Below are positions 15,910 through 23,898 of a DNA stretch of 26,609 nucleotides, one piece after another (the first letter of the stretch is position 1; each line of letters starts with the position of its first letter). Source of the DNA: JAHEDH01 sp965364515 (GTDB taxonomy: Bacteria > Actinomycetota > Acidimicrobiia > Spongiisociales > ZC4RG35); NCBI GenBank assembly GCA_965364515.1, contig CBDTXZ010000022.1, forward strand, positions 1 to 26,609. The letters are read 5' to 3'. A program made the translations under genes and the position numbers. The notes below the pieces were generated by a model, which saw only the letters and a program-made list of their open reading frames with translations, searched no databases and was not told the origin of the DNA.

Positions 15910-17019
15910 ATGATGGAAACGGTCAACGATCGGCCGCCGCCCTGGTTGCGCACGGCCACATTGCAAGTCGCCATCGGCATCCTCGGTGTCGCGGGCGTGT
16001 TGTGGGTCCTGTTCCGGCTGCGTTCGCTGTTGTTCGCCCTCCTGATCGCCCTCTTCATCTCCATAGCCCTGGAACCCGCCGTGCAGTTCCTGACCAAGCG
16101 GAGCTGGAGCCGAAGGCGTGCGAGCCTCGTGGTCTTCTTCGCCACCTTTGCGATGGTCGCCCTGTTCGTGATCTCGTTGGTCCCGTTGTTCGTCTCGCAG
16201 GGTTCGGCGCTCGTGAGCAATCTCCCCGGTTATCTCGAGTCCATCACGGAGTTTGCCGCCGAGCAGGGCTTGGTCGATCTCGAACTCGTCGATGCGCAGA
16301 TCGCCGAGCAGATGGAGAATGCCTCGGAACTGTTGTCGAGATATGGGGGAAGCGTCGCGACAGGCATCTTCGCTCTCGGCAACACCGTGTTCGGGGCACT
16401 CTTCAATCTCTTCACGATCGGGCTGTTCGCCTACTTCGCCCTGGCGGAGGCGCCTGAGCTCCGAGAGGCGGTGCTGAGGTTCCTGCCGCCCAACCAGCAG
16501 CGGGAGACTCTGCGCATCTACGAGATCGCCGTCACCAAGACCGGGGGATACATCTACTCCCGGCTCGTCCTCGCCATCATCTCCGCAGTCATCACCGCGA
16601 TGTTCCTGGCGATCCTCGGCGTGCCGTTCGCAGTGGCCCTCGGCATGTGGGTCGGTGTGCTCTCCCAGTTCGTTCCGGTGATCGGTGCGTACATCGCGGC
16701 GATCCTGCCGGTCGTGGTCGCCTTGGTTTCCGACCCACTGGACGCGCTCTGGGTGCTGGGTCTGCTCATCGCGTACCAGCAACTCGAGAATCTCGTGATC
16801 GCTCCGAGGATCACCGCCAGGGCGATGGCAATCCACCCGGCGGTGGCGGTGGGCTCGGTCCTGGCGGGCGCCTCGTTGTTCGGCGGGATCGGCGCGGTGC
16901 TCGCGCTGCCGGTTGCCGCAACGATCCAGGCGTTCGTCGCGACTGCGATCGAGCGATACGAGCTGGTCGATTCTCCTCTGCTTCCCAGCACGATGCGCAG
17001 GGCCGTCGATGGTCAGTGA
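15910..17019 (+). CDS. AI-2E family transporter / permease
   Basis: This is a 369-residue polytopic membrane protein of the AI-2E/PerM/YdiK family. Members have been linked to autoinducer-2 export, ion exchange or other small-molecule transport, so the substrate is open. Helices are visible at about residues 15-60 (two), 73-97, 155-180 and a cluster of four from about 215 to 340. The family hallmark is LGVPFAVALGMWVGVLSQFVPVIGAYIAAI, split here over two helices, followed by YQQLENLVIAPRI and a Gly/Ala-rich final helix. Two adjacent ATGs (15910 and 15913) are possible starts. TACGCT lies 5 bases before the first. The 3' end overlaps the CoA transferase start by 11 bases. Confidence 0.88.
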   Translation: MMETVNDRPPPWLRTATLQVAIGILGVAGVLWVLFRLRSLLFALLIALFISIALEPAVQFLTKRSWSRRRASLVVFFATFAMVALFVISLVPLFVSQGSALVSNLPGYLESITEFAAEQGLVDLELVDAQIAEQMENASELLSRYGGSVATGIFALGNTVFGALFNLFTIGLFAYFALAEAPELREAVLRFLPPNQQRETLRIYEIAVTKTGGYIYSRLVLAIISAVITAMFLAILGVPFAVALGMWVGVLSQFVPVIGAYIAAILPVVVALVSDPLDALWVLGLLIAYQQLENLVIAPRITARAMAIHPAVAVGSVLAGASLFGGIGAVLALPVAATIQAFVATAIERYELVDSPLLPSTMRRAVDGQ

Positions 17020-18157
17020 GCGGCTCGCGCCGCTCGCCGGTGTCACGATCGTCGAGTTGGCCGGGATCGGACCCGGTCCCTATGCGGGAATGATGCTCGC
17101 GGACATGGGGGCGACGGTCATCAAGATCGATCGCGTCGGTGGTGCCGCCCGCCTGTTTCCCTCGGCCCGGGAGACCGAGATCATGGATCGTGGCAAACGG
17201 TCGATTCAGATCGACATGAAGGCCGATGCCGGTAGGGCCGTGCTGCTCGATCTGATCACCCGAAGCGACGGTCTCATCGAAGGCTTCCGGCCTGGAGTGA
17301 CCGAGCGGCTCGGAGTCGGGCCTGCCGAGGCTCTGGCCGTCAACCCGTCGCTCGTGTACGGGCGAATCACCGGATGGGGCCAGGATGGACCGCTCGCCGA
17401 CACCGCCGGCCATGACATCGACTACATCGCGGTCGCAGGTGCGCTGGGGTCCATCGGGTCGGAGGATCCCGAGATCCCCCTCAATCTCGTTGCGGACTTC
17501 GGAGGCGGCGGCATGTTCCTGGTCGCAGGGATGCTGGCCGGGATCATCTCGGCGAGAGCCACCGGTGAGGGCACCGTCGTCGACGCCGCAATGGTCGACG
17601 GCGTCGCCCACCTCATGTCATTGATGCACGGCGGCCTGGCCGGTGGGTGGTGGTTCGATGGTCGTCGTCGCAATCTCCTCGACGGCGGTGCCCCCTTTTA
17701 TGCGGTCTACCGAACCTCCGATGACCGGCACATGGCAGTCGGGGCTCTCGAGCCCAAGTTCTTCGCGGAGTTGATCGATCGGCTCGGGCTCGACCCCGTC
17801 TGGCTGGGGCGCCAGAACGACCCTTCGTCGTGGCCGGACATGCGTGCGGCGTTCGAGGCGACCTTCGCACGCCGGACTCGTGAGGAGTGGGCAGACCTCT
17901 TCTCCGACGGCGATGCATGCGTTGCGCCCGTCATGTCGCTGACCGAGGCGCCCGCCCATCCCCATCTGAGGGATCGAGGGACCTTCGTCGATGTCGAAGG
18001 CGTGCTGCAACCTGCCCCGGCTCCACGCTTCTCCGGCCGAGAGCCGACGATCGAGAAACCGGCCGTCCCGGGGGCTCATACGGTTACCATCCTCTCCGAA
18101 ATCGGCTATCCGGCGGAACGAATCGCCGAGCTGAAGTCGTCGGGGGTCATCGGCTGA
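17009..18157 (+). CDS. Alpha-methylacyl-CoA racemase / family III CoA-transferase
   Basis: This is a 382-residue protein of CoA-transferase family III, in the alpha-methylacyl-CoA racemase group. That group inverts 2-methyl-branched acyl-CoA for beta-oxidation. The N-terminal CoA-binding segment is GIGPGPYAGMMLADMGATVIK, continuing with RGKRSIQIDMK and GFRPGVTERLG. Residues matching the racemase catalytic set are His135 (GHDIDYI), Asp163 (ADFGGGG) and Glu248 (GALEPKFF). These favour racemase over transferase, since family III transferases use a single Asp. The ATG at 17009 lies inside the last codons of the AI-2E gene (11-base overlap), so the two are probably cotranscribed. The function is well supported; the natural substrate is not known. 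Confidence 0.88.
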   Translation: MVSERLAPLAGVTIVELAGIGPGPYAGMMLADMGATVIKIDRVGGAARLFPSARETEIMDRGKRSIQIDMKADAGRAVLLDLITRSDGLIEGFRPGVTERLGVGPAEALAVNPSLVYGRITGWGQDGPLADTAGHDIDYIAVAGALGSIGSEDPEIPLNLVADFGGGGMFLVAGMLAGIISARATGEGTVVDAAMVDGVAHLMSLMHGGLAGGWWFDGRRRNLLDGGAPFYAVYRTSDDRHMAVGALEPKFFAELIDRLGLDPVWLGRQNDPSSWPDMRAAFEATFARRTREEWADLFSDGDACVAPVMSLTEAPAHPHLRDRGTFVDVEGVLQPAPAPRFSGREPTIEKPAVPGAHTVTILSEIGYPAERIAELKSSGVIG

Positions 18158-18189
18158 TGCCTGCCCCCTGCCGGTGAAGAGGGGAATCA

Positions 18190-19893
18190 GTGCAATCGAA
18201 AACCGCTGTGCGTTTCTTGAGTGCATTGACAGCCGTCGTGATGACACTCCCCGTGGCGGCCTCCGCCCAGGTCGATCCCTACGCATCGGACCCACTCGGG
18301 CTGCTTGCGTTCACCGACCAATCTCGGGCTTACACGCGCGGGGCCGACGTCATCGAAGTCTTCCTGTGTGACGTTCCCGACGGTGCGGTCGGTGTCGACC
18401 TGACTGCTGCGGTCCAGCAGATCAACGCGACCGTTCCTCCGTACTACGCGTGGTTGTCGGGGGGCCTCTATCAGCCGACGTTCGTGGAAGGTGCAGTGGT
18501 GACGGCGTCCGCCCCGTCGGGCTGGCCTGACACCGTGGCCTTCCAGAGCGAGTGCGAGACCCTGGCTGCGTTGAATGCCTCCGGCGCGGCGGCGGGCGCG
18601 CTCGTGATCGTCGATGCGGCGTACTCCGGCGGTTATGCGACGGCCGGTGTCGCCTGTGAGGAGGTCGGCAACTGCGCGACGTCGTATCCCGACAATGGGC
18701 GGATCATGGTCGTCGGCGCGGCGACGGTCGTACCGTCCGAGGGCCTGCCGGAGGCGCGACTCAACACGATCGCCCACGAACTGGGCCATACGTTGGAGTT
18801 CCCGCACTCGTACGGCGGTCTCACGAGGTTCATCAACGGAGTCACCTACGAGTACGACAACCCGATGGACATCATGAGCGGCGGAAGCATGACCCGGCTC
18901 GACGTCGGGACGATCGCCATCAACCGTTATGCGGCCGGTTGGCTTTCGGAGACTGCGATGTTCCATCGGGGGTACACGGCTGACTACGAGCTCGCGAGTC
19001 TCGGAACCGCCGGCCGGCAGATGCTCATCCTGCCAACCGACATCCAGGGGGTGTTCACCATGATCGGGGCGCGATCCGCCGTCGGCTACGACGCCGGGAT
19101 CGCGGTGGAAGGGGTCGAGGTGTATCAGATCGATCAGCGCGGACCGGCGTGTGGCGGGACCATCGACTTCATCTGCTGGGGGGCGGATCGCCGAACCACG
19201 CCGCTGCCGGCGATCGACGACCCCGACAGCGCAGTGCACGTGTTCGGGGTCGGCGAGACGTTCGCGGTGGGAGGGGCACTCGTTTCGGTCGACTCGGTGT
19301 CGGACGGTCGCTGGACGGTCACGGTGAGCGGATCGACGGTGTCGGAGAGGTTCGTCGACGACGACGGCAGCATCCATGAGGCCAACATCTCGACCATCGC
19401 CTCGCTCGGAGTCACGCTCGGATGCAACCCGCCGCTCAACAGTCTGTATTGCCCGGCGGTTTCGGTGACGCGAGCAGAAATGGCCGTGTTCCTGGCCCGG
19501 GCACTCGGTGACGCCGTCGAACCGACGACCGGGCTCGGGGTGTTTTCCGATGTGGCGCCGAACGCCTGGTACACCGAGGCGATCGCCCGCATGTTCGAGC
19601 TCGGTATCACGACGGGATATGTCGATGGGACCTACCGGCCAAACGATCCCGTGTCGCGGGGCGAGATGGCCGTGTTCTTGGACCGAGCCTTCGACTCGGT
19701 GACCGCGGTCGGTGAGCCTGCGCCCTTCGTGGACGTTGATCCGGAGGCGTTCTTCGCCGTCGCCGCCGAGGCGCTCTACGACTCGGGCGTGACGCTCGGC
19801 TGCCAGACAGACCCGTTGGCGTTCTGCCCCATGGACGCGGTCACGCGGGCGGAGATGGCCTCCTTCCTCGCGCGGGTGCTCACTCAGTCCTGA
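18190..19893 (+). CDS. Secreted metzincin-like metalloprotease with three SLH-like repeats
   Basis: This is a 567-residue exported protein. A signal peptide ends at VAASA, with likely cleavage after Ala26. The zinc site is HELGHTLEFPH (His196, Glu197, His200, His206), with a Met-turn-like NPMDIMSGG around Met229. This is the metzincin layout, except that Glu replaces the usual Gly at the eighth position. The C-terminus holds three S-layer-homology-like repeats (about 388-439, 452-501 and 513-564), each ending in a VTRAEMAVFLARAL-type segment. The first and third carry a Cys pair (GC...YCP and GC...FCP). The repeats suggest attachment to the cell wall or S-layer. The GTG start has a purine-rich ribosome-binding site (GAGGGGA). 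The 3' end overlaps the convergent kinase gene by 10 bases. The substrate is unknown. Confidence 0.82.
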   Translation: MQSKTAVRFLSALTAVVMTLPVAASAQVDPYASDPLGLLAFTDQSRAYTRGADVIEVFLCDVPDGAVGVDLTAAVQQINATVPPYYAWLSGGLYQPTFVEGAVVTASAPSGWPDTVAFQSECETLAALNASGAAAGALVIVDAAYSGGYATAGVACEEVGNCATSYPDNGRIMVVGAATVVPSEGLPEARLNTIAHELGHTLEFPHSYGGLTRFINGVTYEYDNPMDIMSGGSMTRLDVGTIAINRYAAGWLSETAMFHRGYTADYELASLGTAGRQMLILPTDIQGVFTMIGARSAVGYDAGIAVEGVEVYQIDQRGPACGGTIDFICWGADRRTTPLPAIDDPDSAVHVFGVGETFAVGGALVSVDSVSDGRWTVTVSGSTVSERFVDDDGSIHEANISTIASLGVTLGCNPPLNSLYCPAVSVTRAEMAVFLARALGDAVEPTTGLGVFSDVAPNAWYTEAIARMFELGITTGYVDGTYRPNDPVSRGEMAVFLDRAFDSVTAVGEPAPFVDVDPEAFFAVAAEALYDSGVTLGCQTDPLAFCPMDAVTRAEMASFLARVLTQS

Positions 19894-20972
19894 GCCGGCA
19901 ACTCGACTGCGAAGACCGTCCAACCGTGCTCACGGCGGAGATGGATCGAGCCGCCCATCAACACGGCGAGGTCGCGGGCGAGTGACAACCCGATTCCGTT
20001 CGATCCGGCCACCGTGGGGTTCGGTCGGTGGCGGTCGAACACACCATCGTCGGTCACATCGAGTCCCTCACCGTCGTCGCGCACTTCGAGAACCACGCGG
20101 CCGGCGTCGCTCCGGGTGACGATCTCGATGTGTGGCCCCCCGTATTTCAGCGCATTCGAGATCAGGTTCCGAAGGATCTGGCGCAGTCGGGCGGGATCGG
20201 CGAAGGCCCGGACATGATCCCCAGGCAGGTAGGTGATCCGCGTCCTTCGATCGGGAGTGAGGGCAGCCAGAACCTGGGTGGTCTCGAGATCGACGTCCAC
20301 CATCGTGTGCAGGACCGTCAGCTGCCCGACCTCGTTGCGAGCGCTGGCGAGCAGATCTTCGACGAGGGAGGAGATCTCGTGACCTTCTTCGACGATTCGA
20401 GCCAGCATCTCGTCTCGTTCCTCCGGCTCGAGGTCGATCCCGGGGTCGGACAGGATCTGAGCGAAGCCGATGACGTTGGTGAGCGGCGAGCGGAGCTCGT
20501 GGGTGATCGTCGCCAGGAACTCGCCCTTTTCGATCAGGGACTTCTCGAGTGCCTCCTGAGTGGCTCGCTCCGCTGCGATGGTTCGTGAGCGCTCGACTGC
20601 GAGAAGCAGTGAGCGCTCGATGGTGGCAGGGTCGTCTGCGTCCTTTGTGAGATAGTCGACCGCGCCCATCCTGATCGAGGCGACATCGAGGCCTGGCTCG
20701 ACCGAGCCGGTACGCAGGATGAAGGGACCGGGATTTCCGGCTTCGAGCGCCTCGCTGATCAGGTCGAGACCGGAGCATCCGACGAGATGGTGGTCGACGA
20801 GATACACATCATGCTCACGCATCGCGATGCGTCGCCGGGCGGTGGCGACGTCGGTGACCGGCTCGATGGACGTGTCGAACCGCTCGATGCGAGCCAACAG
20901 TCGCTCGAGCAGCACGTGCTCGTCGGGTTCGTCGTCGATCGAGAGGATCGACAGATGCGGTGTCTCCGCCAT
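19884..20972 (-). CDS. Response-regulator-receiver / histidine kinase fusion
   Basis: This is a 362-residue cytosolic signalling protein with an N-terminal receiver domain and a C-terminal kinase. The receiver has acidic residues Asp13/Asp14, the phosphoacceptor Asp60 (LVDHHL), Thr88 and Lys110 (LTKD). A short helical linker leads to the HisKA H-box FLATITHELRSPLT with His158. The ATPase domain shows NLISNALKYG (N box), DDGEGLDV (G1) and NGIGLSLARDL (G2). No membrane segment or sensory domain is present, so it probably receives phosphate from another kinase and relays it. ATG 20972 is preferred over ATG 21020. It has a GGCAGAG ribosome-binding site and begins the receiver normally, while a candidate promoter lies between the two. 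The partner kinase and output are not in the window. Confidence 0.88.
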   Translation of the reverse strand: MAETPHLSILSIDDEPDEHVLLERLLARIERFDTSIEPVTDVATARRRIAMREHDVYLVDHHLVGCSGLDLISEALEAGNPGPFILRTGSVEPGLDVASIRMGAVDYLTKDADDPATIERSLLLAVERSRTIAAERATQEALEKSLIEKGEFLATITHELRSPLTNVIGFAQILSDPGIDLEPEERDEMLARIVEEGHEISSLVEDLLASARNEVGQLTVLHTMVDVDLETTQVLAALTPDRRTRITYLPGDHVRAFADPARLRQILRNLISNALKYGGPHIEIVTRSDAGRVVLEVRDDGEGLDVTDDGVFDRHRPNPTVAGSNGIGLSLARDLAVLMGGSIHLRREHGWTVFAVELPAQD

Positions 20973-20996
20973 TTCGTCTCTGCCTTCGGTGGCAGC

Positions 20997-21024
20997 CGTA
21001 TATCGCCGGGTGGGTTGCATTCAA
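20997..21024 (-). promoter_or_regulatory. Candidate promoter of the receiver-kinase gene
   Basis: Read on the minus strand, TTGAAT (21024-21019) and TATACG (21002-20997) are separated by 16 bases. Transcription would begin near 20990, upstream of ATG 20972 and downstream of ATG 21020, which supports the shorter protein. The match to consensus is moderate. Confidence 0.35.
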
Positions 21025-21087
21025 GCGCAGGCGGGAGGCATCGGCGGCATTTGTCGATTCGGAAGATCGACCGACCGACCGGACGGT

Positions 21088-21116
21088 TTGTTTCGTGCTG
21101 CTGGCACGAATATCTT
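21088..21116 (+). promoter_or_regulatory. tetR promoter, leaderless
   Basis: TTGTTT (21088-21093) and TATCTT (21111-21116) are separated by exactly 17 bases. The first transcribed base, about 7 to 8 bases after the -10 box, would coincide with the GTG start at 21124. There is no ribosome-binding site before that GTG. The spacer is filled by a perfect palindrome, listed separately. Confidence 0.6.
21092..21110. promoter_or_regulatory. Palindromic operator in the tetR promoter spacer
   Basis: TTCGTGC (21092-21098), TGCTG and GCACGAA (21104-21110) form an exact 7-5-7 inverted repeat. It occupies the space between the -35 and -10 boxes of the tetR promoter. This is where TetR-family repressors commonly bind to block RNA polymerase. 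It is probably the autoregulatory site of the adjacent regulator. It may also affect the divergent kinase gene, whose candidate promoter starts about 68 bases away. Confidence 0.65.
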
Positions 21117-21123
21117 GTCCGAC

Positions 21124-21738
21124 GTGTCGTCAGCAGCCCGCCGAACCCAGGAGGAGCGCTCGGCAGAGACCCGATTGCGGCTTCTCGATGCCTGCGTGGA
21201 CTGCCTGGTCGAGCTCGGGTACTCGGGTACGACCACGAATGCGATCCAGGAGCGAGCCGGGGTCAGTCGAGGTGCGCTGATGCATCACTATGCCTCGAAG
21301 GCGGATCTCATGGTCGCATCGGTTCGACATCTCACCGAGCAACGTGGCCAGAACCTCGCTCGGATCGCCGACGAACTGGATGACGACGACGATCGGATAG
21401 GCAGGGCCATCGAACTGCTCTGGGAGTCGTTCCAGGGGCCGCTCTTCACTGCGACCGTCGAGCTCTGGGTGGCTTCCCGCACCGACCCGGAGTTGCGAGA
21501 GGCGTTGGCGACTTCCGAACGCGAACTCCGCGAGCCGATGTCGAGCGTGCTCGGCAACCTCTTCGGGGCAAAGGTGGCCGCATCGCCCGCCTTCGAGGCA
21601 GCCATCGAGCTGACACTCCAGTTCATGCGCGGCGCCGCATTCACAGCCATCCTGCGATCCAACGACGAGCGGCAGCGGGAGGCGATCGACACCTGGTCTC
21701 TGGTGTTCACCGGGCTCATCGAGGAGGAACGGAAGTGA
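21124..21738 (+). CDS. TetR/AcrR-family transcriptional regulator
   Basis: This is a 204-residue TetR repressor with an N-terminal helix-turn-helix at about residues 16-63 (RLLDACVDCLVELGY, then GTTTNAIQERAGVSRGALMHHYASKADL). An all-helical ligand-binding domain follows, ending in LIEEERK. GTG 21124 is chosen because a 17-base-spaced promoter ends 7 bases before it. An in-frame TTG at 21115 overlaps the -10 box and is unlikely. The stop overlaps the start of the acyl-CoA dehydrogenase gene, so the regulator, dehydrogenase and SDR are probably one operon. The context suggests that the repressor responds to an acyl-CoA or related lipid; that is inferred. The palindrome in its own promoter is the likely operator. 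Confidence 0.88.
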   Translation: MSSAARRTQEERSAETRLRLLDACVDCLVELGYSGTTTNAIQERAGVSRGALMHHYASKADLMVASVRHLTEQRGQNLARIADELDDDDDRIGRAIELLWESFQGPLFTATVELWVASRTDPELREALATSERELREPMSSVLGNLFGAKVAASPAFEAAIELTLQFMRGAAFTAILRSNDERQREAIDTWSLVFTGLIEEERK

Positions 21739-22883
21739 TGCGGAGGCTGTTCGATGCCGACCACGAGCTGTTCCGTGACACGGTGCGAGGCTTCATCGAC
21801 CGGGAGATCGCGCCGAATCACATGCGCTGGGAGCGTGAAGGCAAGGTCGACAAGGCGATGTTCCGCGCCGCCGGCGCCCAAGGGCTGCTCGGCATGGCCA
21901 TTCCAGAGGAGCACGGCGGGTCGGGGATCGACGACTTCCGCTTCAACGTCGTGATCGCCGAGGAGACGATGGCCGCCGATGTCTTCGGTTCGGGCATGTG
22001 CATCACCCTCCACAACGACGTCTGCCTGCCCTACTTCACCGAACTCGCCACCGACGACCAGATGGCGAGATGGGGACCAGGTCTCGTGGATGGGACCCTC
22101 ATGGCGGCGATCGCGATGACAGAGCCCGGCGCCGGATCGGATCTCGCCGGCATCTCGACGACCGGCATCCGTGACGGCGATCACTACATCGTGAACGGTT
22201 CGAAGACATTCATCACCAATGGCATCAACTCCGATCTCGTCATCACAGCCGTCAAGACGGATCCCGCACAGCGACACGCCGGTGTCAGCCTGCTGGTGGT
22301 CGAGGACGGTATGGAAGGATTCACGAGAGGTCGCAACCTCGAGAAGATCGGGCTGCACAGCCAGGACACGGCCGAGCTCTTCTTCGACGACGTCGCGGTT
22401 CCCGCATCGAACCTTCTCGGCGAGGAGGGGCGAGGGTTCTACCACCTCGTGCACAACCTCCCGCAGGAACGGCTCTCGCTGGCGGTCGGATCGCTGGCAC
22501 ATGCCCAGACGGCATTCGGATGGACGCTCGAGTACGTGAAGGAACGCACCGCCTTCGGCGCTCCCATCGGGAACAACCAGGTGATTCGCCACCGGCTCGC
22601 CGAGTTGCGAACGGAGCTCGACGTGGGCCAGGTATACCTCGACGCCCAGGTCGAGCGGCTCAACGAGAGCGAATTGAGCGCCGAGGACGCCGCAAAGGCT
22701 AAGTGGTGGTGCAGCGAGCTCGAGAAACGTGTCATCGACTCCTGCCTGCAGTTCTTCGGCGGTTGGGGATACATGGAGGAATATCCGATCGCCCGGGCCT
22801 ATCGAGACGCGCGAGTTCAGACGATCTATGGCGGAACCACAGAAATCATGAAAGAGATCATCGGGAAGGGGCTCGGCCTCTGA
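21738..22883 (+). CDS. Acyl-CoA dehydrogenase, long-chain (LCAD) type
   Basis: This FAD enzyme catalyses the first step of beta-oxidation, making a trans-2-enoyl-CoA. The 381-residue protein has the usual three-part fold: an N-terminal helical domain, the FAD-binding MTEPGAGSDLAGI segment, a beta domain, and a C-terminal RVQTIYGGTTEIMKEIIGK tail. In many family members the base is the Glu of YEGT, but here that position is Gly. A Glu is present instead at Glu244 in LPQERLSLA, where LCAD and isovaleryl-CoA dehydrogenase carry their base. ATG 21738 shares one base with the tetR stop. GTG 21735 is an alternative. The GGAGGA ribosome-binding site is inside the tetR end. Chain-length preference is inferred. 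Confidence 0.9.
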   Translation: MRRLFDADHELFRDTVRGFIDREIAPNHMRWEREGKVDKAMFRAAGAQGLLGMAIPEEHGGSGIDDFRFNVVIAEETMAADVFGSGMCITLHNDVCLPYFTELATDDQMARWGPGLVDGTLMAAIAMTEPGAGSDLAGISTTGIRDGDHYIVNGSKTFITNGINSDLVITAVKTDPAQRHAGVSLLVVEDGMEGFTRGRNLEKIGLHSQDTAELFFDDVAVPASNLLGEEGRGFYHLVHNLPQERLSLAVGSLAHAQTAFGWTLEYVKERTAFGAPIGNNQVIRHRLAELRTELDVGQVYLDAQVERLNESELSAEDAAKAKWWCSELEKRVIDSCLQFFGGWGYMEEYPIARAYRDARVQTIYGGTTEIMKEIIGKGLGL

Positions 22884-22916
22884 ACGATGTTCTGAACGCG
22901 GCCCTCGGGAGGAGCC

Positions 22917-23822
22917 ATGAGCGAGACGATCACATTTGACGAGCGCGTAGCGATCGTGACGGGCGCCGGAGGCGGTCTCGGGCGTGAGTACGCGCTCGAA
23001 CTGGCCCGCAGAGGCGCACGCGTCGTCGTCAACGACCTCGGCGGAGCGCTTGACGGAGAAGGATCGTCACAGCGTGCAGCCGACACCGTCGTCGACGAGA
23101 TCATCGAGACGGGCGGTGAGGCCGTCGCGAGCTACGACTCCGTGTCAGAGCCCGATGGTGGCGAGGCGATCGTGCAGACCGCCGTAGAGGCCTTCGGCCA
23201 TGTCGACATCGTCGTCAACAACGCAGGCATCCTCCGGGACCGGAGCTTCGCCAAGATGAGCTCCGCTGAAGTCGATGCGGTGATCGATGTCCATCTCCGA
23301 GGAGCCTTCAACGTCTCCCGGCCCGCATTCAGAATCATGAAGGACCGGGGGTACGGGCGCTTCGTCCACACGTCGTCCAACTCCGGAATTCTCGGCAACT
23401 TCGGCCAAGCGAACTACGGCGCCGCCAAGGCAGGGCTCGTCGGCCTGTCGAACGTGCTGGCGATCGAGGGGGCGAAGTACGCCATCAAGTCGAACGTGAT
23501 CGCACCCATGGCGATGACTCGAATGACCGAAGATTTGCTCGGTGCCTTCGCCGAGTTCGTCGACCCGGCGCAGGTGATGCCGATGGTGGTCTACCTGTGC
23601 TCCGAGCAGAACGAGTACAGCCACGAGATCTTCTCCGCCGGGGGAGGCCGGTACGCCCGGTTCTTCATCGGTATGAACGAGGGGTGGTTCGCAGGTGCCA
23701 AGCGTGTTCCGAGTGTCGAGGAACTCGCCCAACACCTCGACGAGATCCGTGACATCGACTCCTTCGACATCCCGACGAGCTCCAGCGAGGAGATCGAGCT
23801 CCTGGGACGGCAGTTCGAGTGA
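22917..23822 (+). CDS. SDR oxidoreductase, MFE-2/HSD17B4-like (3R)-hydroxyacyl-CoA dehydrogenase
   Basis: This is a 301-residue short-chain dehydrogenase. TGAGGGLGREYAL begins the cofactor site, followed by VVVNDLGG, NNAGILRDRSF, the catalytic Ser154, Tyr167 and Lys171 (YGAAK). The GGGLGREYA and NDLGG pattern, the extra loop after it and the roughly 300-residue length match the dehydrogenase part of peroxisomal multifunctional enzyme 2. That enzyme oxidises (3R)-hydroxyacyl-CoA. Here it is not fused to hydratase or SCP2 domains. The start ATG has GGGAGGAG just upstream, with tight spacing. The gene follows the acyl-CoA dehydrogenase by 33 bases, so both probably act on the same acyl-CoA under TetR control. 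Confidence 0.88.
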   Translation: MSETITFDERVAIVTGAGGGLGREYALELARRGARVVVNDLGGALDGEGSSQRAADTVVDEIIETGGEAVASYDSVSEPDGGEAIVQTAVEAFGHVDIVVNNAGILRDRSFAKMSSAEVDAVIDVHLRGAFNVSRPAFRIMKDRGYGRFVHTSSNSGILGNFGQANYGAAKAGLVGLSNVLAIEGAKYAIKSNVIAPMAMTRMTEDLLGAFAEFVDPAQVMPMVVYLCSEQNEYSHEIFSAGGGRYARFFIGMNEGWFAGAKRVPSVEELAQHLDEIRDIDSFDIPTSSSEEIELLGRQFE

Positions 23823-23898
23823 CCGGGCAGCACAGGGCCATCGGTTGACTCCGGCCGCTTGCTGCCGACTCCCGAGTCAGCGGACAAAACGGAACCAG

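Noticed and set aside
21068..21083. Tandem CGAC-like units (cgaccgaccgacc) upstream of tetR.
   Set aside because: Only about three imperfect 4-base units; too short to call a repeat with a function.
20719..21123. Upstream extension of the TetR frame.
   Set aside because: The extension would be antisense to the receiver-kinase gene and would include the promoter and operator of tetR. TetR proteins normally begin just before the helix-turn-helix.
23867..23878. Short palindrome GACTCCCGAGTC before the broken EAL-HDOD gene.
   Set aside because: Only 5-bp arms with a 2-base centre, and no promoter spacing around it. It is easily expected by chance in this composition.
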